From Acidobacteria bacterium UBA2999 (GTDB taxonomy: Bacteria > Acidobacteriota > Vicinamibacteria > Vicinamibacterales > UBA2999): DNA of 17,902 nt. The translations under genes and the position numbers were made by a program. Positions 7,671 to 16,242 of this stretch are shown here, in pieces (within the stretch, counting starts at the first letter, position 1; every line of letters starts with the position of its first letter). The notes beneath the pieces are model-generated. The model was not told the DNA's origin and made no database searches. It saw only the letters and a list, made by a program, of their open reading frames with translations. The stretch is taken from the NCBI GenBank assembly GCA_002346475.1, contig DDZV01000043.1, positions 568-18,469 of the forward strand, written 5' to 3'.

Positions 7671-10600
7671 ATGAGACAAAGCTTCCACGAGAGCAAAGCA
7701 GCTTTACGTATTGATTTTGATGCCATCCGCATCAGTCTGGCATCTCCAAGCAAAATCCTTTCTTGGTCATTTGGAGAGGTTTTGAAGCCTGAGACTATCA
7801 ATTACCGCACTTTTAAACCTGAGCGGGATGGTTTGTTTTGCGCCAAAATATTCGGGCCGATTACAGACTGGGAGTGTGTCTGCGGGAAATACAAACGCAT
7901 GAAGCATAGAGGAGTGGTCTGTGATAAATGTGGCGTCGAAGTCACACAAGCTAAGGTCAGACGTGAACGACTTGGTCATATCACGTTGGCTACTCCTGTC
8001 AGCCACGTCTGGTTTTTTAAAGGCCTTCCTAGCCGAATTGGTCATTTGCTTGACATTACACTGCGCGACTTAGAGCGAGTACTGTATTTCGAGGCATACG
8101 TTGTTATTGATCCTGGCCAAACTGAACTAAAACAAAATCAACTTTTAAACGAAGAGCAGTTCAGAAAAGCACAAGATGAATACGGGGGTTCTTTCCGGGC
8201 AGAGATGGGAGCTGAGGCTATCAAAGAACTTCTAAAACGTGTAGACGTTGAAGAACTTGCAGTTTCTTTACGAGTGAAGATGCGCGAGGAGTCGTCTGTT
8301 CAGAAAAAATTGAAGTATGCGAAGCGTTTAAAAGTTGTAGATAGTTTTAGAAAATCAAACAATCGTCCAGAGTGGATGATCTTAGATGTTATCCCAGTTA
8401 TCCCACCCGAACTTCGTCCATTAGTACCACTCGATGGTGGTCGATTTGCAACCTCCGATCTTAACGATCTCTATCGGCGTGTGATTAATCGTAATAACCG
8501 TTTGAAGAAGCTAATGGAGCTTCACGCGCCTGATGTGATTATTCGGAATGAGAAGAGAATGCTTCAAGAGGCTGTTGATGCACTCTTTGACAATGGTCGT
8601 CGTGGGAGGGTATTACGTGGAGCAAATAATCGACCGCTGAAGTCGTTGTCAGACACACTTAAGGGTAAACAGGGTCGTTTCCGTCAGAACTTGCTTGGTA
8701 AGCGTGTAGATTATTCTGGTCGTTCGGTGATCGTTGTAGGGCCTGAATTAAAGCTGCATCAATGCGGATTGCCAAAGAAAATGGCACTCGAATTATTTAA
8801 GCCGTTTATCTATAACAAGCTTGAGGAACGAGAGTTGGTAACAACCATCAAACAGGCAAAAGAAATGGTTGAGCACCAGCGACCTGAAGTTTGGGACATC
8901 CTTGAAGAGGTAATCAGAGAGCATCCGGTTTTACTGAATCGGGCACCTACTCTTCATCGCCTAGGCATTCAGGCATTCGAGCCAGTGCTTGTGGAGGGCA
9001 AGGCAATTAGAATTCATCCTCTTGTCTGTACAGCATTCAATGCTGATTTTGACGGTGACCAAATGGCTGTCCACATTCCGCTATCACCAGAGTCACAAAT
9101 CGAAGCTTCGGTTTTAATGATGTCATCAAAAAATGTTCTCTCGCCAGGTAATGGTGCACCAATTACCGTGCCCTCACAGGACATTGTTTTGGGTTGTTAC
9201 TACTTAACTAAGCCAAAGACCGGGGCTCGAGGAGAAGGTCGCGCATTTAGCAATGCGGACGATGTGTTGCTGGCACTTGATGCTGGCGAGCTTGAAACGT
9301 TAACTCCAATTCGTCTTCGTCATTCAGGTGCTTTCCAGGATCTTACAACAGCTCGAGATGACCAGGATGTTCTTCATACAGAAGTGCAGGAAGTAAATAA
9401 GAAGATTGTTAATACAACTGTTGGGCGTGTGATTTTAAATGAGCAGCTTCCAGATGGGATGCCTTATGTGAATGGCCTATTGAAGAAGAAAGGTTTACAG
9501 CAGTTAGTTCAAAGGTGTTATCTCGATTTTGGACTTGAGGCTACCGTGATCATGCTCGATAACATGAAGAATTTAGGTTTTACCTATGCAACGCGTTCAG
9601 GCTTATCTATTGGCATTGATGATTTAGTTATTCCTTCAAATAAGACTGATCTCGTGGAAGGTGCCCGTAATGAGGTAATAAAAGTTGAGCAGCAATATTT
9701 AGAGGGTGCGATAACAAACGGGGAACGTTACAACAAAATCATCGCTTTGTGGTCAGAAGTGACTGAAAAAATTGCTGATGAGATGTTTGGAGAGATGGCT
9801 CAACTTGATCAGACTGGTCGCAGTTTCAACCCTGTTTATATTATGGCTGATTCTGGGGCACGTGGTTCCAAGCAGCAGATTAGACAACTCGCCGGGATGC
9901 GTGGACTCATGGCCAAACCTTCTGGTGAGATTATTGAAACGCCTATCACATCAAACTTCCGTGAGGGTTTAACCGTGTTGCAATATTTTATTTCAACGCA
10001 TGGTGCTCGTAAGGGTCTTGCCGATACAGCTCTTAAGACTGCTGATTCTGGCTACTTAACTCGAAGACTCGTAGACGTTGGTCAAGACGTAATAATTTCA
10101 GAGCGTGATTGCGGGACACTTGATGGTATTGAGGCGCGTGCCATTATCGAAAGTGGAGAAATTATTGAACCGCTTCGCGATCGCATTGTTGGACGCGTGA
10201 CGCTTGACAAGATTACCGATCCATTCACTGGTGAGGTCATAGTTGATGTCAACCAAGAAATCGATGAAGAAAAAGCATCTGCTGTTCAAGACGGGGGTAT
10301 TGATAAAGTAAAAATTCGATCGGTGCTTACCTGTGCGGCGAGACGCGGTGTGTGTGCTCGGTGCTACGGCCGAGATCTTTCGACTGGACAGTTAGTTGAA
10401 CTCGGAATGGCAGTTGGTGTTATCGCAGCCCAGTCAATTGGTGAGCCAGGGACCCAGCTTACGATGAGGACTTTTCATATTGGTGGAACAGCCTCTCGGA
10501 TATCAGATCAGAGCACTCTCGAGGCAAGGCACTCTGGCACAGTTAAGTTTGAGAACCTCCAGGTCGTTGAGGGCCATAAGGATGCTGGCGATGCATTAAT

Positions 10601-11912
10601 TGTGATGAACAGAAATGGTTACATCATTGTCCAGGATGAGAAAGGCCGTGATCGTGAGAGATATCCTGTTGTTTATGGTGCACGGGTCAAGGTCAAAGAC
10701 AACCAACATGTTGAACCCGAAGAGGTCCTTGTCGAATGGGACCCCTATACTTTTTCAATCCTTACTGAACATGCAGGCAAGGTGAGATTCAAAGATATTA
10801 TTGAGGGTGTCACTGTACATGAGGAAGTGGATGAAGTAACTGGCTTGTCACGCTACATTATCGTTGACTCCACAGATGAGAAAAAGCAGCCTGGAATCGA
10901 AGTGATAGGTGAAGGCGGCAAGGTCGTACGGAAGTATCATATGCCATCGCATGCTCATTTGATGGTCATTGATCAAGAGCCAATTGAGGCTGGTGATGTT
11001 TTAGCTAAGATTCCTCGCGAGACAACAAAGACAAAAGACATTACTGGTGGTTTACCTCGTGTCCAAGAGTTGTTTGAGGCTCGAAAGCCGAGATCCCCAG
11101 CTATCATTTCTGAAATTGACGGTTTAGTTAAAGATGGTGGCATTGTTAAGGGACAGAGAAAGATTCTTATTGTTCCAGAAGATGGTGGTGAACCCAGAGA
11201 GTATGCATTGCCTCGAGGTGTACATATAAATGTCCATGAGGGTGAGCGTGTTCGGGCTGGTGAACAGTTGATGGGAGGACCAAGTAATCCGCATGATATT
11301 CTCCGCGTGCTTGGTGAAAAAGAACTTCAAAGATATTTAGTCAATGAAATTCAAGAGGTTTATAGACTTCAGGGAGTCAATATTAACGATAAGCATATTG
11401 AAGTTGTTGCTAGGCAGATGATGCGATGGGTAAAGATTGAAGATGTTGGAGATACTGAGTTCTTAATTGATGAACAGGTTGACAAGTTTAGCTTTCTGCA
11501 AGAAAACGAACGAGTTATTGCAGAAGGAGGCCGTCCAGCAACGGCGCAACCTCTTCTCCTTGGAATTACAAAGGCATCATTATCAACGGAATCTTTCATA
11601 TCAGCGGCTTCATTTCAAGAAACAACGCGAGTGCTCACCGAAGCGTCTATATCTGGACGTGTGGATCATCTACGCGGACTCAAAGAGAATGTTACAATGG
11701 GACGTTTGATCCCTGCTGGAACAGGATTTGAGCCATACCGTCATGTGCAGATTCCACCTGATGAGCCACCTCCACTCCCAGATTTTGAAGATTCTGACGA
11801 TGAGCTTGATCAAGATCTCGAATACGCATTTGATCCGAAGATTCCTACTGCTAGCCAACAAGAAAACCAAGGTCCTGTTGCTAACGAAAAAGAAAGTAGT
11901 GAAGTGGAGTGA
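7671..11912 (+). CDS. rpoC: DNA-directed RNA polymerase subunit beta'
   Basis: RpoC supplies the catalytic Mg-binding loop and clamp of RNA polymerase. The product is 1413 aa, close to proteobacterial length. The N-terminal zinc site is C69, C71, C84, C87. The catalytic NADFDGDQ begins at N457, giving aspartates D459, D461 and D463. The second zinc site is C814, C888, C895, C898, the same numbering as E. coli. The trigger-loop region follows with GVIAAQSIGEPGTQLTMRTF. The C-terminus (about 1362-1413) is a proline- and acid-rich tail, unlike the short E. coli end, and is probably disordered. AAAGG lies upstream of the ATG. The gene ends 36 nt before a TRAP transporter gene with no terminator between them. 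Confidence 0.98.
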   Translation: MRQSFHESKAALRIDFDAIRISLASPSKILSWSFGEVLKPETINYRTFKPERDGLFCAKIFGPITDWECVCGKYKRMKHRGVVCDKCGVEVTQAKVRRERLGHITLATPVSHVWFFKGLPSRIGHLLDITLRDLERVLYFEAYVVIDPGQTELKQNQLLNEEQFRKAQDEYGGSFRAEMGAEAIKELLKRVDVEELAVSLRVKMREESSVQKKLKYAKRLKVVDSFRKSNNRPEWMILDVIPVIPPELRPLVPLDGGRFATSDLNDLYRRVINRNNRLKKLMELHAPDVIIRNEKRMLQEAVDALFDNGRRGRVLRGANNRPLKSLSDTLKGKQGRFRQNLLGKRVDYSGRSVIVVGPELKLHQCGLPKKMALELFKPFIYNKLEERELVTTIKQAKEMVEHQRPEVWDILEEVIREHPVLLNRAPTLHRLGIQAFEPVLVEGKAIRIHPLVCTAFNADFDGDQMAVHIPLSPESQIEASVLMMSSKNVLSPGNGAPITVPSQDIVLGCYYLTKPKTGARGEGRAFSNADDVLLALDAGELETLTPIRLRHSGAFQDLTTARDDQDVLHTEVQEVNKKIVNTTVGRVILNEQLPDGMPYVNGLLKKKGLQQLVQRCYLDFGLEATVIMLDNMKNLGFTYATRSGLSIGIDDLVIPSNKTDLVEGARNEVIKVEQQYLEGAITNGERYNKIIALWSEVTEKIADEMFGEMAQLDQTGRSFNPVYIMADSGARGSKQQIRQLAGMRGLMAKPSGEIIETPITSNFREGLTVLQYFISTHGARKGLADTALKTADSGYLTRRLVDVGQDVIISERDCGTLDGIEARAIIESGEIIEPLRDRIVGRVTLDKITDPFTGEVIVDVNQEIDEEKASAVQDGGIDKVKIRSVLTCAARRGVCARCYGRDLSTGQLVELGMAVGVIAAQSIGEPGTQLTMRTFHIGGTASRISDQSTLEARHSGTVKFENLQVVEGHKDAGDALIVMNRNGYIIVQDEKGRDRERYPVVYGARVKVKDNQHVEPEEVLVEWDPYTFSILTEHAGKVRFKDIIEGVTVHEEVDEVTGLSRYIIVDSTDEKKQPGIEVIGEGGKVVRKYHMPSHAHLMVIDQEPIEAGDVLAKIPRETTKTKDITGGLPRVQELFEARKPRSPAIISEIDGLVKDGGIVKGQRKILIVPEDGGEPREYALPRGVHINVHEGERVRAGEQLMGGPSNPHDILRVLGEKELQRYLVNEIQEVYRLQGVNINDKHIEVVARQMMRWVKIEDVGDTEFLIDEQVDKFSFLQENERVIAEGGRPATAQPLLLGITKASLSTESFISAASFQETTRVLTEASISGRVDHLRGLKENVTMGRLIPAGTGFEPYRHVQIPPDEPPPLPDFEDSDDELDQDLEYAFDPKIPTASQQENQGPVANEKESSEVE

Positions 11913-11948
11913 ATGGAGTTCCACACTGACCGCACTCTAGGAGTATTC

Positions 11949-12944
11949 ATGTCCCTTTCGAATGTAAACAAGTTTCGCTACCTGTTTTTACCAGTGCTTC
12001 TCTTGTTTTTTACTGCTTGCAGTGGCGGGGGGTCTAACAGTGATGAAGACTCAAGCCAGCGGGAGTACTTAAGTATAGGAACAGCACCTCCAGGTGGAGC
12101 ATTTTTCGTTGTAGGTGGAGCTTTAGCTGAAGTGCTTAATGCCCAATCACAAGAAACTTGGAATGTGACTGCTGAAGCTACGAGTGGTTCCCAAGAAAAT
12201 ATTAGAAGACTTGCAACGGGAGAACTTGACTTTGCTGTCTCTAACGCTGCAATCACATATTTTGCAGTACGGGGGACTGAGGGTTGGGATCGTGCCTATC
12301 CCGCAAGAGCTGTAATGACGTTAGCACCTAACGTCACAGCTTTTTTAACTCTAGCTAATTCAGATATTAAAACGCTGAGTGATTTAAAAGGTCATCGGGT
12401 CAGCATTGGACCTGCAGGTGCAGGATTTGAATATTTTGTGCGTCCACTCCTCGCAGCACACGGTGTACAACTTACCGATTTCACGCCACTCAATGCGACA
12501 CAGTCAGGTGCTGTCGATTTATTGACTGATGGAGCAGCAGATGCAGTACTGCTTGGCGGTGCAGTTCCCACGGCTTCTATCACGCAGGCGTCGGCGTCAA
12601 TGGATGTTTACTTTATCCCTTACGAACGTGAGTCCGTTGAAGAACTCATAAATGAGTATGTATTTTTTGACCCAGCTACAATCCCTGAAAATACGTACCG
12701 TGGTCAAGGCACTGCTTTCGATGGTCTGAACGTGGGTTCTATGCACCTCATAACATCCGCAAACCTTGATGAAGATGTGGTCTACCGTGTCACGAAAACA
12801 CTTTACGAAAATCGTGAACAAGTAGTCCAACGTCATGCAGCAGGTGCAGCTATCAACGCTGTTAACGTAGTTCGAGATACGGGAACAGAGTTCCATCCTG
12901 GAGCAATTCGGTTCTACCGTGAAATAGGTATCTGGACAGACTAG
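11949..12944 (+). CDS. TAXI family TRAP transporter substrate-binding protein (lipoprotein-like)
   Basis: This is the extracytoplasmic solute receptor of a TRAP-TAXI transporter, which captures a substrate outside the inner membrane and delivers it to a secondary permease driven by an ion gradient. The product is 331 aa. A hydrophobic signal sequence (residues 9-23) ends in FTAC, a lipobox-like site at C24, followed by a Gly/Ser-rich linker. TAXI features are LSIGTAPPGGAFFVVGGALA at 41-60, the ATSGSQENIRRLATGELDFA segment at 77-96, and GHRVSIGPAGAGFEY further on. The ATG at 11949 is preferred over one at 11913 because AGGAG lies 5-6 nt upstream and it gives a clean signal peptide. The permease follows after 11 nt. 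Family members take up dicarboxylates, glutamate and other organic acids; the substrate cannot be read from sequence. Confidence 0.9.
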   Translation: MSLSNVNKFRYLFLPVLLLFFTACSGGGSNSDEDSSQREYLSIGTAPPGGAFFVVGGALAEVLNAQSQETWNVTAEATSGSQENIRRLATGELDFAVSNAAITYFAVRGTEGWDRAYPARAVMTLAPNVTAFLTLANSDIKTLSDLKGHRVSIGPAGAGFEYFVRPLLAAHGVQLTDFTPLNATQSGAVDLLTDGAADAVLLGGAVPTASITQASASMDVYFIPYERESVEELINEYVFFDPATIPENTYRGQGTAFDGLNVGSMHLITSANLDEDVVYRVTKTLYENREQVVQRHAAGAAINAVNVVRDTGTEFHPGAIRFYREIGIWTD

Positions 12945-12955
12945 GTGGCAGTCCG

Positions 12956-14896
12956 ATGGTTTCATTACTAGTACGCACCATCGGTCTTTTGCTGTGTGGG
13001 TTCACTATTCTTGAAGTTAATTACCCCAATCTAACACCTCAGTCGCAGTTAGCTATTTTTGCAATGTTCGGCCTCGTCACGGCCTTCCTAACCATGCCCG
13101 CTAAGCGAGGGTGGAAGTCCGAGAATCCTGCAATATGGTTAGATTGGTTGCTCGCCGCTGTTGCTGCATTCATATGTTTGTACGTTGTGGTGCAAACTGA
13201 ACCGTTCTTCGAATCATGGTGGCTTACGGGCCGTTCCCTTGGCAATCGAGCAGGCTTTGAAACAACCTCGGATATAGTTATTGGCTTCCTTGGGACTCTT
13301 GTGGTTCTGGAAGCGACACGACGATCAATTGGTCTGGCCTTACCACTCTTGTCGCTACTTTTTCTATCTTACGCTTACTGGGGACAGTTATTCCCAGATT
13401 GGTTGTTCCCTCACAGAGGTTATTCGATTGAACGCATCGTTGCGCAAGCATTCCTGCAAGCACAGGGTGTTTTCGGTGTGGCTTTGAACGTAATGTTCAC
13501 ATACGTATTTCTCTTCGTTATTCTTGGTGCGCTACTTCAAATGACTGGTGCAACAGAATTTATCATTGATTTTGCAACCCGAACTTTCAGAAAAACTGCT
13601 GGTGGCCCAGCAAAAGTAGGCGTTCTAAGTGCAGGTTTAATGGGCACACTTTCTGGAAGTGCAGTGGCAAACACAGCAGCCTGCGGGGCCTTCACAATCC
13701 CGCTTATGAGAAGTGCTGGTTTTAAGCCTCATACCGCAGCGGGTGTGCAAGCTGCTGCAAGTTCTGGTGGTGCTTTAGTACCGCCAGTAATGGGAGCTGC
13801 TGCATACATGATGCTCGAGATTGTCGATCCTCCCGTTCTATATTTCGAAATCATTCGTGCTGCTTTATTGCCAGCTGCGCTGTACTATCTTTCGCTATTT
13901 CTCTTTGTACACTTCTATGCACGACGTTCTGCAATTAACTCAGATGAAAAACAAGTAGATCCAGTAGCAACTGATGAACCACCAAGGTATCTCGAAGGAA
14001 TTATTTTTTTTGGGGCATTAACTGTACTCATGCTTCTACTTGTGTTTGGTTACACGCCATTCAGGGCAGTCACAGTTTCACTTGTGGCAATCATTGGCCT
14101 AAGTTTGCTGAGTCCTCGCACGCGTGTCAGCTTCACTGGTCTAGAGCGGGCACTTGTCAAGTCTGCGCGTGACGCAGTTCCACTAATAGCTGCTTCTGCT
14201 TGCGTAGGGATCATTATTGGAATCGTAACGTTAACTGGTGTCGGCACACGTTTCCCTGCAACACTTCTGCCTCTAGCACAAGAGAGTCTGTTTTTGGCTC
14301 TTGTAATCATTATGATCACATCCATTGTGCTTGGTATGGGTTTGCCTTCAACGGTGTGTTATCTACTTCTTGCTACACTTATTGGCCCGGTGCTGAGCCA
14401 GCTTGGCGTCATACCACTAGCCGCACATTTTTTCATCTTCTATTTCGGAATGATGTCGATGGTGACGCCACCTGTAGCGCTGGCTGGATATGCTGCTGCT
14501 TCAATTGCTGGGACGCCAGTGATGAAAACTAGCTGGGAAGCATTTAAAGTTGCACTGGTTGGTTTCACGCTCCCGTTTATGTTTGTGTACCGACCACAAC
14601 TACTCATGTTAGATCCTGTAACAGGCGAAACAGCTTCGGCGATAAGTATTGTAGGACCTCTTGTTGCTGGCGTACTCGGTGTCGTGGCTTTTGCGGCAGC
14701 GCTTGCTGGTTTTCTCGTAAATCGACTCTCGTTTCAGATGCGCGGACTGTCCTTTCTCGCTGCTGGACTACTTCTGGCCCCAGGGCCTGAAGTAATGGTT
14801 TTTGGAATTAGCCTTCCGGTACTCGACGTTTCAGGATTGATTCTATTCACGTTATTAGTAGTAGCCAATCGAACGATTGTGTCGACGAATCGCTAA
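12956..14896 (+). CDS. TRAP transporter permease, 4TM/12TM fusion (TAXI type)
   Basis: This inner-membrane protein fuses the small DctQ-like and large DctM-like TRAP subunits, the arrangement typical of TAXI systems. The product is 646 aa and hydrophobic throughout. The first four spans (to about residue 130) form the Q-like part; the remainder is the M-like transport domain. Diagnostic segments are GTLSGSAVANT at 230-240 followed by AFTIPLM, SGGALVPPVMGAAA at 270-283, and GMGLPST at 460-466, all matching the TRAP-TAXI permease pattern. An AGGTGG lies before the ATG. It forms a two-gene unit with the binding protein and is closed by a hairpin about 30 nt after the stop. The C-terminal 80 residues contain extra hydrophobic segments of unknown role. 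Confidence 0.92.
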   Translation: MVSLLVRTIGLLLCGFTILEVNYPNLTPQSQLAIFAMFGLVTAFLTMPAKRGWKSENPAIWLDWLLAAVAAFICLYVVVQTEPFFESWWLTGRSLGNRAGFETTSDIVIGFLGTLVVLEATRRSIGLALPLLSLLFLSYAYWGQLFPDWLFPHRGYSIERIVAQAFLQAQGVFGVALNVMFTYVFLFVILGALLQMTGATEFIIDFATRTFRKTAGGPAKVGVLSAGLMGTLSGSAVANTAACGAFTIPLMRSAGFKPHTAAGVQAAASSGGALVPPVMGAAAYMMLEIVDPPVLYFEIIRAALLPAALYYLSLFLFVHFYARRSAINSDEKQVDPVATDEPPRYLEGIIFFGALTVLMLLLVFGYTPFRAVTVSLVAIIGLSLLSPRTRVSFTGLERALVKSARDAVPLIAASACVGIIIGIVTLTGVGTRFPATLLPLAQESLFLALVIIMITSIVLGMGLPSTVCYLLLATLIGPVLSQLGVIPLAAHFFIFYFGMMSMVTPPVALAGYAAASIAGTPVMKTSWEAFKVALVGFTLPFMFVYRPQLLMLDPVTGETASAISIVGPLVAGVLGVVAFAAALAGFLVNRLSFQMRGLSFLAAGLLLAPGPEVMVFGISLPVLDVSGLILFTLLVVANRTIVSTNR

Positions 14897-14926
14897 CTCG
14901 TGTAACAAAATTCACTGAAATGAGCA

Positions 14927-14951
14927 GCCAGTGTTTCAACTGGCGTCTTTT
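14927..14951 (+). terminator. Intrinsic terminator of the TRAP genes, shared at a convergent junction
   Basis: A perfect 6-bp stem, 14927-14932 with 14939-14944 (GCCAGT/ACTGGC, six-base loop), is followed on the + strand by GTCTTTTCC. It lies 30 nt after the TRAP permease stop. The stop codon of the minus-strand small gene is inside the loop, so the hairpin overlaps its end. On the minus strand no good T-run follows, so termination there is probably weaker. Confidence 0.65.
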
Positions 14952-15103
14952 CCTTCAAGTCTTTCAAGACGACGTTCTATCTCAATAAGTTTGTGGAGAA
15001 TAATGATGTGAGTTTTTTTCGCATCGATGCCAACGGGACTGTTTTCGCTACTGATAAGTTTTGCGATGTCATGGTAGACATCGTCTGGGACATTGATTTG
15101 CAT
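14936..15103 (-). CDS. Small conserved-looking hypothetical protein, 55 aa
   Basis: I do not recognise a named family. The protein starts MQINVPDDVYHDIAKL, continues through SPVGIDAKKTHIIILHKLIE, and ends in a charged helix EIERRLERLEGKDAS with coiled-coil-like heptad spacing. It has no signal peptide or membrane span. The start is well supported: AAGGAGA lies 8 nt upstream of the ATG. The gene begins 55 nt after the end of the DUF4159 gene on the same strand, so the two probably form an operon. The overlapping plus-strand frame at 14993-15190 is the less likely coding strand. The N-terminal half resembles small antitoxin-like or DNA-binding proteins in feel only; no function is claimed. Confidence 0.7.
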   Translation of the reverse strand: MQINVPDDVYHDIAKLISSENSPVGIDAKKTHIIILHKLIEIERRLERLEGKDAS

Positions 15104-15158
15104 GAAGTGGGTCTCCTTCCTAATTCAGGTTCTTACCTATTTGAAAGTGATACCTTTT

Positions 15159-15974
15159 CTAATGGGTCATCGCATGCAACAGAACATTAATACCAAATGC
15201 GTACCCATCTGGTGAGAATTGATAGAAAAACCCCTCATCTTCATTTTCTCGTTCCCATGCATCTGCAATATCTGTGTTGTGAGTCATAAGTACTAGAATG
15301 CGACCATGCTTGTCTCGAATCGCTCGCAGGTGGGCCTCATCACTATCAGATCCACGTTCAGAGGTTGTACTTCCTCCTACCTGTCGCCAAAACTGAATAT
15401 TTGTAATTTGCGGGACACTTGTTAATTCAAACATGCTTTTCAATAAGGGATCATCCATTGCGATATCTGTAATGGGATACTCGGCTGGGGGTAAAACTCG
15501 GCCAATCTGACGAGTCCAATTTGCCCAAGCAGCAGTTCCCCAAAAATCATCTACCCATAAAAATCCACCCTTAAGGAGATATGTGCGTAGACGCTCCGCT
15601 TCTGAAGGATTGATTCCAATTGTTCCCACATCAGAAGCCATCACAAATGGACATTCAAATAATGCATCGTCCATTGTTTTCACCACAAAATGGTTAGGCC
15701 TACCTTGTTTCTGAAAACTTACAGGAGCTTTTGTTAATTCTCCAAGCCGCGTCATCATATTGATCTCGGCAAAGGGATAGTCGGTAACCCAACCCATACC
15801 CATCATTTCAGAACGTACTTGACGATATTGGAGTCTACAGAAAGCAAATGAAGACGAGGGAACACCTTCGGTCGGATAGCGTGGTGGATATTGCCCCTCA
15901 CCGTACCGGCGCTGAGAATAGCTGAGGGAAGAGATAAGTAATATGACAAGCGCCAAAACAACGGACCGGCGCAT
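15159..15974 (-). CDS. DUF4159 domain-containing secreted protein
   Basis: DUF4159 proteins have a class I glutamine-amidotransferase-like fold and no established function; they often occur near cell-envelope or MoxR-type loci. The product is 271 aa. Residues 1-20 form a Sec signal peptide (MRRSVVLALVILLISSLSYS), so the protein is probably periplasmic. Family-like segments are YPFAEINMMTRLGEL at 67-80, LRTYLLKGGFLWVDDFWG at 129-146, LMTHNTDIADAWE at 229-241, and YAFGINVLLHAM near the end. The ATG at 15974 is chosen because AGGAGG lies 7 nt upstream; the frame extends further upstream to an ATG at 16073 without that support. It is oriented against all other large genes here and precedes a 55-aa gene. 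A 10-bp inverted repeat lies upstream. Confidence 0.85.
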   Translation of the reverse strand: MRRSVVLALVILLISSLSYSQRRYGEGQYPPRYPTEGVPSSSFAFCRLQYRQVRSEMMGMGWVTDYPFAEINMMTRLGELTKAPVSFQKQGRPNHFVVKTMDDALFECPFVMASDVGTIGINPSEAERLRTYLLKGGFLWVDDFWGTAAWANWTRQIGRVLPPAEYPITDIAMDDPLLKSMFELTSVPQITNIQFWRQVGGSTTSERGSDSDEAHLRAIRDKHGRILVLMTHNTDIADAWERENEDEGFFYQFSPDGYAFGINVLLHAMTH

Positions 15975-16014
15975 GATCAATCCTCCTACAGAAAAATTCA
16001 ATGAAAACCTTCTT

Positions 16015-16044
16015 GCAATACGAACAGTACTGCTTAATTGTAAA
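16015..16044 (-). promoter_or_regulatory. Possible weak promoter of the DUF4159 gene
   Basis: On the minus strand TTTACA (16044-16039) and TATTGC (16020-16015) are separated by 18 nt. The -35 box is good but the -10 box is poor. The -35 box lies in the spacer of the 10-bp inverted repeat, so a protein bound there could block polymerase. This is a pattern match only. Confidence 0.3.
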
Positions 16045-16059
16045 CTCGTAGCAGTACTG
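16025..16059. repeat. 10-bp inverted repeat, operator-like, upstream of DUF4159
   Basis: CAGTACTGCT at 16025-16034 is the exact reverse complement of AGCAGTACTG at 16050-16059, with a 15-nt spacer. Each arm contains the self-complementary octamer CAGTACTG, and the two octamers are 27 bp apart centre to centre. The element lies 51-85 nt before the DUF4159 start codon and about 75 nt upstream of the rpsL-side promoter. It could be a binding site for a dimeric regulator or, if transcribed, a hairpin. Confidence 0.5.
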
Positions 16060-16134
16060 AAATACCAGTGCAAAACAAAGGGTCAGTTATTATCCTAGGC
16101 TCCTCGTCATACTCTTAATTATTAGTTGAAATTG

Positions 16135-16163
16135 TTGCAGTAGGCGGGTGCTCATGCTATATT
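16135..16163 (+). promoter_or_regulatory. Sigma-70-type extended -10 promoter for the rpsL leader
   Basis: TTGCAG (16135-16140) and TATATT (16158-16163) are separated by 17 nt, and TGC immediately precedes the -10 box, giving an extended -10. The -10 box matches the consensus at five of six positions; the -35 box is weaker. Transcription would start near 16168-16171, about 300 nt before rpsL. Confidence 0.65.
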
Positions 16164-16221
16164 CGCAAGGTTATATTGGGGTTAGGACACCCTATCTAAT
16201 CCCACCACACTGGAGCATAAA

Positions 16222-16242
16222 ATGCCAGCCTCCTCATTATAG
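16222..16242 (+). CDS. Possible six-codon leader peptide overlapping the terminator
   Basis: ATG CCA GCC TCC TCA TTA TAG would encode MPASSL. GGAG (16212-16215) lies 6 nt upstream, a proper Shine-Dalgarno spacing. The start codon is inside hairpin 2 and the stop codon falls in the loop of the terminator hairpin, so a translating ribosome would cover the terminator's 5' arm. The frame is too short to judge by coding statistics; support comes from its placement only. Confidence 0.35.
   Translation: MPASSL

Noticed and set aside
14993..15190. Plus-strand frame of 65 aa overlapping the small minus-strand gene
   Set aside because: It has no good ribosome-binding site and overlaps the minus-strand frame, which has a strong Shine-Dalgarno sequence and a protein-like composition.
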